Source of the DNA: Lepas anatifera
Lineage: Eukaryota > Arthropoda > Thecostraca > Lepadidae
DNA length: 64,000 nt
Reading direction: 5' to 3'
Assembly (NCBI GenBank): GCA_034440635.1
Contig: JAOTON010000465.1
Coordinates: forward strand, 186,001-250,000
Below the pieces are notes generated by a model. It was not told the origin of the DNA, searched no databases, and was given only the letters and a program-made list of their open reading frames with translations. Below, piece after piece: positions 21,881 to 34,795 of this stretch. Each line of letters starts with the position of its first letter. Within the stretch, counting starts at the first letter, position 1. Position numbers and translations under genes: made by a program.

Positions 21881-22670
21881 TCTAGCAGGTTATCTGCACA
21901 AGTAAGACCGCGCAAGGTGGGGTCGATTAAGTTGAGGTTATCTAGCAGGTATCTCCATCAGTGAAACCACGCAAGTTTGGGGGGGATTATGTTGAGGCTA
22001 TCTAGCAGGTTATCTCCATCAGTAAAACCACGCAAGGTGGGGGGAATTAAGTTGAGGTTATCTACCAGGTTATTTCCATCAGTAAAACCACGCAAGGTGG
22101 GGGGATTCAGTGGCGGATCCAGGGAGGACAAAAAAGGCAATTGCCGCCCAAACGGAAAGTCTCGGGGCAAAACTATGTTTTTGCCCCCTAAAGCGATCGA
22201 CCTCCTTTTTCCTCGACTCCTTTTTAGCTTGTAAGCAAGATTTTGGTGCTTCAACTCTCAACTTCAAACAGGATTAGTGAAGTTCTGTGCAAATATTGGG
22301 GCTTGGATAGGAAAAAAGTGTCTTGAGCCCGTATTTTTCACCCCGTGCCGTTTTATTTGCTTATCGTCTCCAGTTCCCAAAATCCTACCGAAAAGGCATA
22401 TTGTAGCGCATTTTTTCACTGCGTGACGTTTTTTTGCTTTTCGACTGGTTTGCCCCTCCCAAACCAACCGGCTAGATCCGCCACTGGGGGGATTAAGTTG
22501 AGGTTATCTAGCAGGTTATCTCCATCAGTAAAACCACGCAAGGTGGGGGGATTAAGTTGAGGTTATCTAGCAGGTTATCTCCATCAGTAAAACCACGCAA
22601 GGTGGGGGATTAAGTTGAGGTTATCTAGCAGGTTCTCTGCACCAGTAAAACCACGCAAGGGGGGTTAAGT
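21881..22670. repeat. 58-60 bp tandem array, interrupted by a MITE
   Basis: About seven units beginning TCTAGCAGGTTATCTCCATC, then AGTAAAACCACGCAAGGTGG and GGGATTAAGTTGAGGTTA. Four units lie before and three after a 379-bp MITE inserted in the array. First and last units are most diverged, as expected for array edges. Confidence 0.85.
22108..22486 (+). mobile_element. hAT-like MITE copy 2, inserted in tandem array
   Basis: Ends CAGTGGCGGATC and GATCCGCCACTG are inverted repeats. The host octamer GGGGGATT lies on both sides (22100-22107 and 22487-22494). The 8-bp duplication and CAGTG end fit hAT-type insertion. The interior resembles 8364-8753. Confidence 0.8.
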
Positions 22671-23016
22671 CGAGCTTGCGTTATGTTTCTTTACTATCAA
22701 ATACGCTTGATAGTGAATCTACTGCAACACTTTGGCCATTTTAGGATCGCTGACTGTGATGAATTGTAGCCTGTATATATACGCATTTGCATGAATATTT
22801 GTGCACAAAATGTTTTCATCGATTCGTGTATTTTTGTTGATCCCTAGGTTGACGAGTATCTTTGGTCAACAAGTGCCGCATCTGTACCATCTATCGCCAA
22901 AAATAGAAGTATATCTAACAGCGTCTATTCGCTAGCAAATCAAATTACCAACAGCACAAAAATCGCAAAACATTGCGTATCATGAGGTAGACTCACATTT
23001 GTCCTCACGTCCACAG

Positions 23017-23124
23017 TGCCTCCCGCCAGACCTGAAATTCTTCACAAAGGAGTGCCGGTGACAGGTAGCCTGGGACCCCTACAGGAGGGGGATCCTCTGG
23101 AACTGGCCTGTCAGAGTGTTGGCG
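23017..23124 (+). CDS. Sidestep-like receptor, Ig2 first-half exon
   Basis: Acceptor cacgtccacag, donor ggcg/gtaagt. Entering in phase 1, the join gives V-PPARPEILHKG, then SLGPLQEGDPLELACQSVGG. The PP..P.I linker and the EGD.L.L.C..VGG strand B are the usual start of Sidestep Ig2; the Cys is the first disulphide partner. The exon ends in phase 1 within a Gly codon that is completed as G-RPAP by the next exon, so the reading frame is continuous. It lies about 3.3 kb downstream of the Ig1 exon, with a TA-flanked inverted-repeat element and a tandem array between them. Confidence 0.88.
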
Positions 23125-23469
23125 GTAAGTGACTGAACTGTGTTCAGTGTTCAGTGTGTTCATTTGTTGAACACTCACGTGACTGCCGCATGAACGTGCT
23201 AACTCCTAAAGTGCCGGGCCAGTGACAGGTGATTTTCCTTGACAGGTGTGTAAATTTTTTCCAGCAGAGGTAAGTCTTCCATCCTTCTCGGTTTTCCACC
23301 TGGCATGTATGCATCCTGGTAATACACATTACCACCTTATATCACGTATTTCCCGAATTGGGTTTCCCTCCTCGTATCAAACATTCCTTTAACACGATGA
23401 CCTTTTGCAGCAGTCAGCTGCTGACGTTGCTGCGCCGCTCCAGTTCTGAACCCCTGCTTGACACGGCAG

Positions 23470-23676
23470 GTCGTCCCGCCCCGGTCGTCACCTGGCTGCG
23501 GGACAAGCGCGTGCTGACCTGGTCACGTGACCCGGCTCTGGAGGGCGGGGCGGTGACAGCTGTCCTGCGAGTGACGTCACTGACACGGGAGGACCAGCGC
23601 GCCAAGCTGATTTGTACAGCGTCCAATACGGAGACTGGACGCCCAACCAACAACCACGTCATCCTGCAGATCTACT
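23470..23676 (+). CDS. Sidestep-like receptor, Ig2 second-half exon
   Basis: Exon of 207 nt between gacacggcag and tctact/gtgagt. It reads RPAPVVTWLRDKRVLTWSRD, an acidic turn, then AVLRVTSLTREDQRAKLICT and ASN..TGRPTNNHVILQIY. It therefore holds the core Trp (VTWL) and the second Cys (LICTASN) of Ig2. Phase 1 in and phase 1 out. The intron before it is only 345 bp, the shortest in the gene here, so Ig2 is the most compact domain. A tRNA-derived sequence begins about 30 bp after the donor. Confidence 0.9.
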
Positions 23677-23699
23677 GTGAGTCTGCGATGAAAAACTTG

Positions 23700-23792
23700 A
23701 GAAAACCCAACTGGAGCCCGGCCGCTTCGCTGCTGGTCTCCAGATTGGGTTGGCTTAGATAAGCGTGGGTTCGATTCCCACGGCGGGAAACC
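23700..23792 (+). pseudogene. tRNA-derived sequence (Leu/Ser-type T arm)
   Basis: A perfect internal promoter B box, GGTTCGATTCC (about 23768-23778), sits inside GCGTGGGTTCGATTCCCACG, a typical T arm of leucine-type tRNAs. Upstream, GGTCTCCAGATTGGG looks like a degraded anticodon arm and long variable loop. The acceptor stem does not close, so this is a tRNA pseudogene or SINE head, 24 bp past the Ig2 exon. Confidence 0.45.
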
Positions 23793-24080
23793 GCCTTCCG
23801 TGTCCCGCGTGTCCCAGTGTACAGAATGCTTGAACACCCACGCGAATGGTTTCTCTAATTGGGCAAGTGAGGCTGTCGAGATTTGATCTAGCAAAACGAA
23901 ATTTAATTAAATGAATCTTAAAACATAGACATTGAAAACAATACTTTAATAAGATAAAAGTCGAGAAATGTGACATCAAAATCAATTTGTCGGCTTGTGC
24001 TTGTAGTTCATCGTTAATGCAATTATTCTAACAATAAAGTCTTATTTAACGTCAAAATGGAAAGTCTTATTAGGTTTAAC

Positions 24081-25087
24081 TTAACCCGCACCCCACCGGG
24101 GGCTCGGCGCCACCTTCGCTCCACCGGGGGCCATCGAAGCCCCCCTCTAACTCCGAAAATATGAGAGTTAGCGCAAATCTGCAAAGTGCATTAGAATGCT
24201 CGCGTGAATTCAGTACGGCATTATATATATATGTTTAAGCGCTCAGGTCAATTGTTGGGCTTCCAGAGGTCAAGTTTTTGTCACGATAGGCTATTTTCAC
24301 TCAAATATGCAATGTTAAGAAAAATGGGCATAACTCTTATGCCATTAGAGCTTTTGAGATATGGTAAGGTACATTTGATAGGGAAATGCCAGGCTTTTTT
24401 TTGCTATGTGGAACGTAATGAACTCCCACCAGTGGTTTGACCTCCAGAGGTCACATCGTGGCCTTATTTGACCTGAGGTCACTTAAGGTCCGAAAGTGAC
24501 CTCGCCGTGTACCAATGAAAGCCAATATCAAGGTATACACGAGGAGGTTTGTTTCAGCGCTCTAGCCTAATTAGGTTAAAAGTTATTGAAAAAGTACTGT
24601 TTTTGACCCCTGGTGGCCTTGGATGACCTCGGAGAGGTCAAAAGGCAAATATTGCGCCAGGGACTCATAAAAGGGTGTCCAAGAACGCTTTTATCAGGCT
24701 GAGCATTTGCAATCGTTTTTCTGACTTTTAGATCATAAGACAGATTTTCCCATGCTTTTTCAATGGGAGAGGTCACCTCGTGACCTGACCTCAGGTCACG
24801 AAATCGACAAATACCGGATATACACCTTGTAGACCCTGGAGGGGTCAAAAAGTGTAGGAAGTTTCAAAACGATCGACTTGGAAATGTAGCTTTTATAGAG
24901 CTCAAATGTTGAATTGAGGTGACCTTGGTTGACCTCGCCTGGTGACCTGACCTTGGGTGACCCGGGGTAAAACATTTCAGGGATAGTGGAAAAATGATAG
25001 GGTGAGAGATAGAGCCCTCAACTGCGGTGCTGCGTCTCTCCGTTTTTCTGCTATCCCGAAGTGTTGTTCCGTGTGAGGCGAGGGTTA
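24081..25087 (-). mobile_element. TTAA-flanked MITE, family C
   Basis: 1007 bp from TTAACCCGCACCCCACCGG to GTGAGGCGAGGGTTAA. Same layout and orientation as 17982-19012, including the CGCCACCTTCGC subterminal block at the left, which is absent from the right. Many AGGTCA hexamers; no coding. Confidence 0.8.
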
Positions 25088-27369
25088 ATGTGCCAGTGAA
25101 GGTGATTAAGGGTCTCATGAACGTAAACAGGACTGCCGATCTGTGGGGAGCATGATTGAGGCTCACCATTCGGAGCAGGAGACAGCTCTTTTCGGTAGTA
25201 AAACCTATCAGATGGGCAAAAATCATATCAGGGGGCGCCGATACTTGCATCGTTAGAGAAAGTAGGGGAGGGGTGTTAGCGACATTTCAAGGGAGGGGGC
25301 AATGCCTTTTCAGGGCGGTGCCGTTAATATTTCAGGGAGTTTTGTGGTCGATCTGGGGGGTAAGTACCCTTGCCCGCTGGATCCGCCTATGAAGAGCTTA
25401 CTTATTTACTATTTGGCTAGGTCTCAATTGAATATGTAAGCTGTTCAACGTCAGCTTTGCAGAGCTATATATTTTTTACTGACCACATTCCATAATTGCT
25501 CTCAAATTTGTTGATTTCCGGAAACATAGAAAGCGACAGTGGTGTAACTCTTGTCACGTTCTAGAGACACCAAAACTCGTTTGAAACGGGACAGATTCCA
25601 TGCTACCGCCACCCACTATATCTGCAGGGGCCAAAAACGTGTTCAGTGTGTCACCATTGAAAATTTCGAACCATAAATCTGTCACCAGTCCAGGCTGTAA
25701 AATTCGGCACGTTTTGCGTTAGAAGGATAACAATGGATACTCCTGGGCCATCCTAGTCGTTGAAAAACATTTTGAGTTCAAAATACAGATGCTAATTTCG
25801 CCAATTTGTTCCATTATCAGTCTGTATGAAACATATCTGCTTATTCTTGTCACCTTGCCCACCTTGGGCTGTCACCATTTAGAATGCCAAAATGGTAGGT
25901 TTTTCGACCCCTGTATATCTGTTCCACATCACCCACAAACCTATTAAATCGACGTGGCAAACACTGGCTTCCTAGCACCTGCACCGGATCAACACCCAAG
26001 ACAAATGTAAAACACTGCAATCGACACCGTTTTGAGGTGCTAGAAGACAGTGGTTTTGTGGTGGTTTTCGGTGTTGACCGTGGCACCATTCTCTGCTGGG
26101 TGGTGGTTTCGGATCTGCCATCATCTGAACCATCCGCCGGCAGCAGGTCTGATCCCCGCGTGATACGCTGGGCCGGCCGTATACCCCCGCAATGAGAGTG
26201 GATGAGCGCTGGCCGCCGCCGCGACAGCTGCGTTATTACAGGGGATACCGCACGGAAGGGATGATAATTGCGAGGTGTAAACATCCCAATACATTACAAC
26301 CAGTGGGATTTCTCTTCGGAGAGTGAGTGAGAGTGAGAGGGAGAAGGCACGACAAGAAAACTTGTGTCTGTTTGGTGTTTTCTGTTTTTGTGGGGCTAAT
26401 GCATAATCGCGGATTTTATAGAAGCATATAAGGTGGCCTTCCTGATTCATACCTATGAAAAACCCGCAAGTTTATTAAAAAAGAATGAGCTTACCATATT
26501 CATTTTTCAACAGAACTTGATTTCTGGTGACTTTCAAACCTGTCATAGTTTATATGACAGTTTTGAGGGTTAGTACATTTTCAGGAAATGTTATCTGTTA
26601 TCTGTTATCTGTATCTGTTATCTGTTATCTGGAAATGCACGGCATAATCTCTTTCTACGCATAATACATAATAGTATTTATACGTTTGGTTTTTGTTTGG
26701 AAAACGATGCTACCGGTTGTCCCCTTGGCCAGCCAACAGGCACGGAGCAAGGCTGATTTTTTGGGTGCATGCTACACTTTTGGCCCATAACACTAATAGC
26801 TGTTGCTTTCTTTCGGGCTCAGTTACCATCTTTTCAGAGCTCCAAATCAAGTACCGTCTTCCTATCCCACTTGCCTTGTTGCTTGGTGCGCGCTGGGAAA
26901 TGACGAAGACGAAGCAAGCTCTGCATCACGATGTGTGGGATTTCAGGACAACACTCGATTTCGCGTTCCAAAAATATGACATTTTAGTCAAGACGAAAAC
27001 AACAGCTATTCGCGCTGTAACCGAATGCTACAGCTTGCCCCCAAACATGCAGCCCTGGCAGGGCGCGTGTCTGTCGGCCGCGCGTCCAGCTAGTACAGCC
27101 GCTTCCCGTGTAAACAGACTTTTTACTAGGATTGGTGCGCCATTGCCGCTATTTTTTTCAGCCACTTTGAAATACGACAGGTGACGGGTGCTGTAAAGAG
27201 AGTCGTAGGTTTCTATTTCGGAGTAATTTCCTTCCAAAAGTCCACACTTACTTACCTACCCTTCCGACTCAATCCAACTGAGTTTGTGGTATAAACCTCT
27301 GACGTAAAACAGGAGGCTGTATATTCGGTGATACTGGTCTGGTGACAATAAACCTTTTCTCTGTTGCAG
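25088..27369. other. Intronic; no gene recognised
   Basis: Contains a GGATCCGCC end-like motif near 25379, a cluster of TTATCTG heptamers at 26588-26630, and two long but unrecognised open frames (minus strand 25850-26284 and plus strand 26693-27184) with no conserved motif. The last bases form the Ig3 acceptor. Confidence 0.45.
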
Positions 27370-27524
27370 TCCGGCCTCTGAGCGTCGATATTCTGGGCTC
27401 AGCGCTGAGTTCCATGTCAGCCGGCGTCAGGTACGAGTTTTTCTGTCGTTCGTTTGGCTCCCGGCCGCCGGCCAACATCACCTGGTGGATTGGAGAGGAG
27501 CGCCTCACCAACGACACCCAAACG
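27370..27524 (+). CDS. Sidestep-like receptor, Ig3 first-half exon
   Basis: Acceptor ttctctgttgcag, donor aacg/gtgagc. After a phase-1 codon the frame is RPLSVDILG, then MSAGVRYEFFCRSFGSRPPA, then NITWWIGEERLTNDTQT. The RP..V.ILG start, the C.S.GSRPPA.ITWW run and the charged turn are typical of Sidestep Ig3. One sequon (NIT) precedes the core Trp. The exon ends in phase 0. A downstream read-through frame runs on for some 80 nt before a stop, but the gtgagc donor and homology end place the boundary here. The following intron, about 25.9 kb, is the largest in the window and holds most of the LINE material. Confidence 0.88.
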
Positions 27525-28468
27525 GTGAGCTGGCCGCCTATAGATTCGAACTGTCGCCAGAATATGTTATGTGATAATCTGGTTGAGGTTGTTGGTTCAG
27601 CGATTTAACCCCTATACGGTGTTACGCCCGTAGGCTATCGTAGTTTTCGGATATTGAAAAATGTAGTTTAGGATCGAAAAAGTTGACTAGTCTTTGCAGT
27701 TAACCAGGGACTTGATACCCAAATCAACCTCAGTCATTGGAGGTAAAACCACAAAAGGTGTCTGACCGCCTATATCCAGCCCTAGAATAGAATCCCCACC
27801 AGATCTCTAGAACCTGTTCCGACATATGCTAAGGAACTTACATTATCATTGTTATGTTTTAATCTCACCATATACTTCAGAGCAGCTGAAGAACACTTAA
27901 TTTCCTTTTCATTATATACTTTTGCATCCAGTATAACACACAACAATACCCCCAGCAAGCCGTTTCAACCAGCTTGGTCTCACTAGCCAATGATCAGTCA
28001 GTCACCTGCCCGGGCGTCATGTGACTGAGAAAGGGGTGGCACAGGTTTTACTGACCATCACGTCTGAAAGAGGAGTAGAGCTTTCAATAGCACTAAGTCT
28101 CCGTCAGAGCCACAGAAAGTTCGATGTAAAGGAGGATCAATTATGCTCGTGCCAGCGCTTTCACACCTTATTGCTTCTGCCGGTCGAGTAATGGAGCTGA
28201 GCTGGTGCAGGGACACGGACGCCTGTGGGCTTCGTCCGTGCAGTGTGACAAGTTAATGAATTATCATCCAAAGTAGTATGTTTATAATTGAAACAGTTTG
28301 TCCTCAATTTTACTACCGGGGCCATAAGCCTTAGCGGTGCATATTTACTTTTAAATGTGCGTATCGTCTGCTGCATGATGCATAATTTGCATACTATATG
28401 TAGCTAAATGCTGTAAAACTATTTAGAATTGCGTGAGCTTTACTGAGGGTGAATCCTTAGCTTCTGAT
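27525..28468. other. Intronic, no feature recognised
   Basis: Follows the Ig3 first-half exon. No repeat family or conserved frame seen before the GGAA/GGGA/GA microsatellite. Confidence 0.4.
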
Positions 28469-29099
<631 letters not shown>

Positions 29100-29481
29100 T
29101 TCAATCAAGAGGTACCAAAATTGCTGATGACGTGATAATTATATCAGGTGTGCCTGTATTCTTATATTTGTTCAGGTCTAATTGTACTTTTTGTAGACGG
29201 AAGTATTGCCAGACAGTAGCATAATTGCAGCAAGAAAGAAAAGTATATTCCCCAGGAAAGTTTCACTGAATTTAGTCAAATGCTGGTCTGACAGGGAGCT
29301 GGGAGGAGCTCGGTATCCCAGATATTGCAAACGGATCAGTCTATAACTCCATGCAATTAAAACTTAATCTATGTTTGACATAACCCTGAACCGCCCGATA
29401 ATACATACACTTCCGTAATACCGATCAACAAACCTGAACGGTAAATGGGTTTCTTGGAAATCAATTATCTGTCGCTGTTTC

Positions 29482-29715
29482 TTAACCCGCGCGCCACCGG
29501 GGCTTAGCGCCACCTTCGCCCCACCGGGGGCATCGATGGCCCCTCTAACTCCGAAAATATGAGGGTTAGTGCAACTCTGCAAAGTGCGTTATAAAGCTCG
29601 CGTGAATTCAGTAAAAGCCTACTGTGCATGTTTAAGCGCTCAGGTGAATATTTTGACCTCCAGAGGTCACGTTAGGTCAAGATCGGCTATTTTCACTCAA
29701 ATATGCAATGCTGAA
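29482..29715 (-). mobile_element. Truncated family C TTAA element
   Basis: Left end TTAACCCGCGCGCCACCGG plus about 230 bp matching 24081-24310, then homology stops near ATGCAATGCTGAAGAA. Confidence 0.7.
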
Positions 29716-29886
29716 GAACAGATAATGGACCATGGCACACTCAGGTTTTCGCTTCGTGACTCTTGTTAAGCCAGTATCTCGGACACGTTGCAACAGATGC
29801 TTCTTCCGTTCGATATATGTAAGGTATCCAAAATCGCACAGGATAGTGAGAAGTATTCAACCGGAGGTCGCAAACATGTTGAAAAA

Positions 29887-29889
29887 ATA

Positions 29890-29935
<46 letters not shown>

Positions 29936-30165
29936 GTGCAGCGCTAAATAGTGTATCCAGTGCGCTGACAAATAATTTATCCAATGCATAGCTAAAATTG
30001 TGTATCCGATACACCGCTGAATAGCGTGTCCAGTGCAGTGCTAAATAGTGTGTTCAGTGCGCCGACAAATAACGTACCCAATGCACCGCTAAAATAGCGT
30101 ATCCCATTCACCGCTGAATAGCGTGTCCAGTGCACCACTAAAATGCGTATCCAGTACAATTAAGT
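29887..30165. repeat. TA tract followed by 26-28 bp minisatellite
   Basis: TA dinucleotides (29887-29933). Then roughly eight degenerate units with consensus near GCTAAATAGTGTATCCAGTG and alternating CGCTGACAAATA / CACCGCTGAATA ends. Confidence 0.75.
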
Positions 30166-30379
30166 AAAAACAGGCTCCGCCCAGCAGAAAAGCATACAAA
30201 GAGCATTCAGTATCGATTCACCCCGACCGTTCCAAAAACCAAAGCAATACTCGACAGTAGCGTGCCAAATGTGTAATGGTACCCGCCTAAGCCGAATTAT
30301 TAAAACTACCAAGTGGTATATCTAAACATATATATATTCTTTATTTTTGTACTTGGAAATCTGTATTCAGGAATGAGTA

Positions 30380-33125
30380 AAGTCAAATGACGGAGATCAT
30401 CCCGGCACCACCTGGGCTCTTTTGGTACACGCCACAGGGATCTCATCGGAACCCCACCTACGATCTCGGCAACCGGAAGTGATACGGAAAAAATGGAACG
30501 GAGGTAAAAGCTGGAAGCACCTTACCGTCTTCTACTCTGGGGCCGAGTTTGAACTAAATCGGTTGCCCCGTGACGTTACAGTGGGCCAAAATGGGTAAAA
30601 TTTAGATAAGTCAAATTTAGGAATTTGACAAATCCCTTAAAATTCCAGAACCATTAGACCTGAATAAAGCAAAATACACACATGTGTCCGCCATAAAACA
30701 AAGATTCAAATTATATCCGGCATAACCTTGTAAGGTGAAATCATGACCTTGACCTCAGGTTAATGTCAAATAAGGACATTTTAAGGTCATGCTGGATATC
30801 GTTGGAATCTTGGGGTCATGTTCATTTCCAAATGTATGGTCATATCTTGTTTCATTGAAAAGTTATAGACGCCAACAGTTCTGAAAACCGTGACTTATCA
30901 TGACCTCTGGTGACCTAAGTGTTGAACTGGCCTCATAAAGGGTGGCAGCGTGCGAATGTTTCGTTTCAAGAGCGTTCGAATGTTCTCTAACACATGAATA
31001 TAGCTATTCCAGAAGTCGAGTTACACCCTGGATTTGTCAGCGTCATTTTATAAGACCAGAATGACCTGAACCCTACGAGGGTATATCAATGACGCCATAA
31101 CTGATTGACCTGACCTGACCTGAAAACAATAGTTTTTCATAAGCTATCAAATTGAGTGCCCTACAGGTCTGTGAAAGGTTATGCCTTTCATTCAAATCGA
31201 CTTACAATAATTTGCGAAAAACCGAGGGGTCCAATCAGACCCCCCAGGCGGTGGAAGGTTATCCCTTCGCGTCCGGTCTGACACAATACTCGCGTTGTTA
31301 TGACCTGTTGGGCGCCAACAGCTGGGCTGGACAGCTAGTTTTAGTCAGGTCGCTGCTGTTTTCAAACTATGACAGTTATTGTTGGCGCTGTACTGCCAGC
31401 GAGAGTAAATGAATCGTTTTTTCCCGCCGTTTGGCTTTACACGGCAAATCATACAGTGCAAAACTGGCACCTACAGCACAACTCTGGAAATAACTGCTTC
31501 GCCTTGATTAAAAAGTGTCCGAACCAGTAGTTACAGTGAAAGCCATTAGGAAGCGACCGGTAGCTGGAGTAATGGAGAGCGATGTATAACGTACGATGGA
31601 GGGGAGCCCTCCACTGGATCTGGATCAGCCCATCCTCCACTGGACCCACTTAGGACCCGTCCTAAAAACCAAAAATATTTTCTGAGATGGCCGAAGAACT
31701 GTTCGCGGCCGGAAAACGCCACTTGGCTACATTTGATAGAAGTTATCTACACAACGATTGGTGAAATCATTTTGAAAATATATCAATAATTTTTGCATAT
31801 ATAGGATTTCAAAGTCAGACCTATAATCTGCCACAATCGCAGTCGCACCAGTTCGTGACGTCATAGGTCAAAGGATAAGATTTAAACTGGTCTCTCCAAA
31901 GTAGAAGACGACAAGGCGCCTTCAGCGCCGTTTCATTGTTTTCCGTATCACTTCGGGTTTTCGAGACCGTAAGGGGCCCCAATCGGACCCTTCTCCCCTG
32001 CTGGTGGTGTGCAGAAAAGAGCCTAGGTGGTCCTGAGTTCAATAACTGATATCATAGTTTGATCCTAGCTCTACCGGATGTATTCTTTACCCTCCCCCTA
32101 CCGAGCGAGGGTCGAATCGACCCCGTAGCCGTCTAGAAAGAAGGAAAGATAGACGCAGTAAGTTGTAGCGTGGTGATAGTGACCTCAACACTTCGATGGT
32201 GTATAATATTTTTGACCCTTGGTCAACTGAGAGCCTTGAAACGTCATATACATGACCTAAACACGTTGAAATATCGTAAAACACAGTCACGACCCATCTT
32301 TGCGCCAAAACTTAGCGAAGTAGCATCGCAAAAGAACATTTTGAGGCATTTACAATGCTTTGCAAGTTCAGTGTGATGCCTAAACTATCAAAAGGCGAAC
32401 AAATGAATTTTGCAACCCAACGTAATGTGGTGGGTTTTGGGGTCTACGAGTATGCGATGAGCTGCAGTGTCAGTAAAACTGCTTCTAAAGCGCTGAAATA
32501 TTTGTGCATATACTGTTCATGTAAAATTAGGTCATGCTAAATTCCTGAACTCTATTTACCTTGGAAGGGCAAAGGTGAGGTCAAAGGTCAAAGGCCTTTC
32601 GAGGGTTATTCACGTGCTCGGGAACTGATGCCAGTAGTAGTAGCATACGTTAACAGGGCTGTTAGATTATACTGGTGAAGATAATTTCAGTGCAGTGGCC
32701 TTGTTTGACCTTCGATGTGGCTGCCGACTGTGGACAGTTATTTTCCAACAAACTGTCAAACGTGTAACAGCTCGGTTGCCGGCCATCAATAACTGTCACT
32801 ATTTTATGAAACTGGATCACTGTAAGTCAGTGTCATGTCTTACTTCGATAAGGTCAGACATCTTATCGAAGCTGTTCAGATAAGAGGTAGATACTTTTTG
32901 CAATGCATCAGTTCCAAAGGCATGCCATTTTCTCATTAAAATATCAGATGTTGACCTGAGGTCACGGAGCCACTCAAGGTCATCTGAGGTCACCTGAGGT
33001 CACTAGCCCGTGCCATATAATTATGTCCATACAAATTTGGCGGCATTGGGCTAACCGCCAACCGTTTTTCCGAAACGCCCAAAAAAGTCGAGGAGACAGA
33101 GGTCGAATAAACCCCATAGGTTCAG
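30380..33125. repeat. Decayed AGGTCA-rich repeats, family uncertain
   Basis: Blocks around 30440-30490 and 31930-31990 share a degenerate end (ATCACTTC[CG]GG plus CGAGA and CCCC runs) with 4100-4150. Much of the interior has AGGTCA/TGACCT like the TTAA families, but I cannot find clean TTAA ends. No coding sequence recognised. Confidence 0.4.
32977..33002 (+). promoter_or_regulatory. Triple AGGTCA direct repeat, 4-bp spacing
   Basis: AGGTCA occurs at 32977, 32987 and 32997, each separated by 4 bp (TCTG, then CCTG): two consecutive DR4 arrangements. A TGACCTGAGGTCA everted pair lies just upstream (32952-32964). This is the classic layout of a nuclear receptor site, but it lies in repeat-derived DNA and no function is shown. 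Confidence 0.35.
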
Positions 33126-33803
33126 ATTACAGCCAATTATAACCTGCCAATTAATTACGTGTCATATTTTCCCTGACAATGATTGGAGAGATATGTCTAA
33201 AATGATACCAAAATTAAATGTCATAGTTCTAATTATTCGTTGTGACCCCCATAAGATTATTCCCTGAAATGGGTGTTAGGACCTTATTTTGGTGCTGTGT
33301 GAAATTTCAGCCTAACATAATGTGTCATGTACTTAGCAGCAGCTCCATATTTTCCTACATATAAACCTACCTGTAATACCTAGTAGAAGAAGTAAAAATG
33401 ATTGTATAAAACAAAAATTGTTGTTGCACCCGGAGCATGCATTGCAAACCTAAGCTGTGATATAGAGCTGCGAAACCTGACCAAAGAAACTAGAACTTAT
33501 CTGACAAGTAGAGGCACCTTTGATTTCAGTTCCAAGTGAGGCCATGTATGGAGGTGATGCCCAAAGAGATCGCTTAGATACTGCAGTTCTGCGGCATCAA
33601 CCTACAATTTGAAGCGCTGACTGAAAGAAATTGGTCGCAAGAGATAGCGTTTTCGTCTGCCTTTCCTTGCGGAGGTCTCACATTTCGGGTCAGGGGGAAA
33701 AGGACAAGGAGAGGCATGGCAGAGATGACGCTCCACATTTCTGTTCTATTCCGTTCACTTGTGTAATGAGCTGCGTGGTACAAAGCGCACGCTGGATAAG
33801 GGC
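33126..33803. other. Intronic, no feature recognised
   Basis: No recognised repeat end or conserved frame between decayed repeats and the family F element. Confidence 0.35.
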
Positions 33804-34795
33804 TTAACCTTCGCCCCAGTGGGGGTGCTTGAACACGCCCTCGGGATTTTCCGGCGGCACAGAAAAAAACGGTGGCGCGAAGCACTGTGGTACTTGTCAC
33901 ACCTTATCCTTGATCAATTCCGCAACGTTTCTCAAAATTGTAAGGTTGGGTCATCTCAGGTCATGTCACCAGTGCTGGTCAAATGACTTCACTTCTAAAA
34001 AATTTTAAGGTGGCACAAGTAGGAATTGGGTGAATCTATTGGATTGAAACTTTACCACATAATAGGCCCACTTAAGTGTTACAACAAATATTCCAGGATT
34101 TTTCATATTGATGACTAAGGGTCAGGTACGGATCATGACCTTCCATTATAAATAAATAGGTAAAACAGGAAATGGGCTGTATTTGTGTAAATACACCTGA
34201 GAATACCATCGTATTGTCCAAATCGTAGTATCCTGGGCTCCTTACAAGGTTCATGCTCCAATGTTTGCCCTGTGAGTTCTAAGAGGTCTGCGGCTATTTA
34301 AGCAGTTTTCAGACTTGGGTCAATAAATTTCCAGCAAATGATGATGCACCTTATATTTGGATACCATTACGTTTGGATTGCTATTGCAAGTCGTTTGATA
34401 TTAATATTGATTATGCTTGGCTGTAAAATGACCTTGACCTCACCTGAGGTCAAGTCATTTTTTGGTTTTGACCAAGCATAGTCATATTATACATAATTAG
34501 ATTCGCCGTGATGAGAGGAAGCGAATGTGCCTAAAATAGTGATAAATCAACTCTTTCGGACGCTACAGCCCACAAACTCTACCCTAACATGCAACCTTCT
34601 TTGACCTGACATGACTTCAATACTGACCTGAGCCAAAAAGTGACCGATGTAGTTTTGTGATGGATTTGTATGAGCTATCCAACGGCATTCGCATTTCTTT
34701 AATATTCTGAATAGGAGCCGAGTTCGAGGGGGTGTTTGAACCCCCTCCCCCACCAGGGCGAAGGTGGCTTGGAGGTCCACCGGGGCGGGTGTTAA
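33804..34795 (+). mobile_element. TTAA-flanked MITE, family F
   Basis: 992 bp with TTAA at 33804-33807 and 34792-34795. The left end TTAACCTTCGCCCCAGTGGG is followed by a degraded GC hairpin. The right end CCACCAGGGCGAAGGTGGCT precedes the terminal repeat. Collinear with 15683-16683. Confidence 0.8.

Noticed and set aside
21881..22670. Regular repeats that might suggest a CRISPR array
   Set aside because: Units are contiguous tandem copies without unique spacers, in a eukaryotic intron.
25850..26450. Two overlapping minus-strand frames of 109-144 codons
   Set aside because: No recognisable family; open in overlapping frames with no shared signal, likely chance in GC-rich DNA.
26693..27184. 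163-codon plus-strand open frame upstream of the Ig3 exon
   Set aside because: Starts at a TTG, has no domain or conserved motif, and no splice signals placing it in the receptor.
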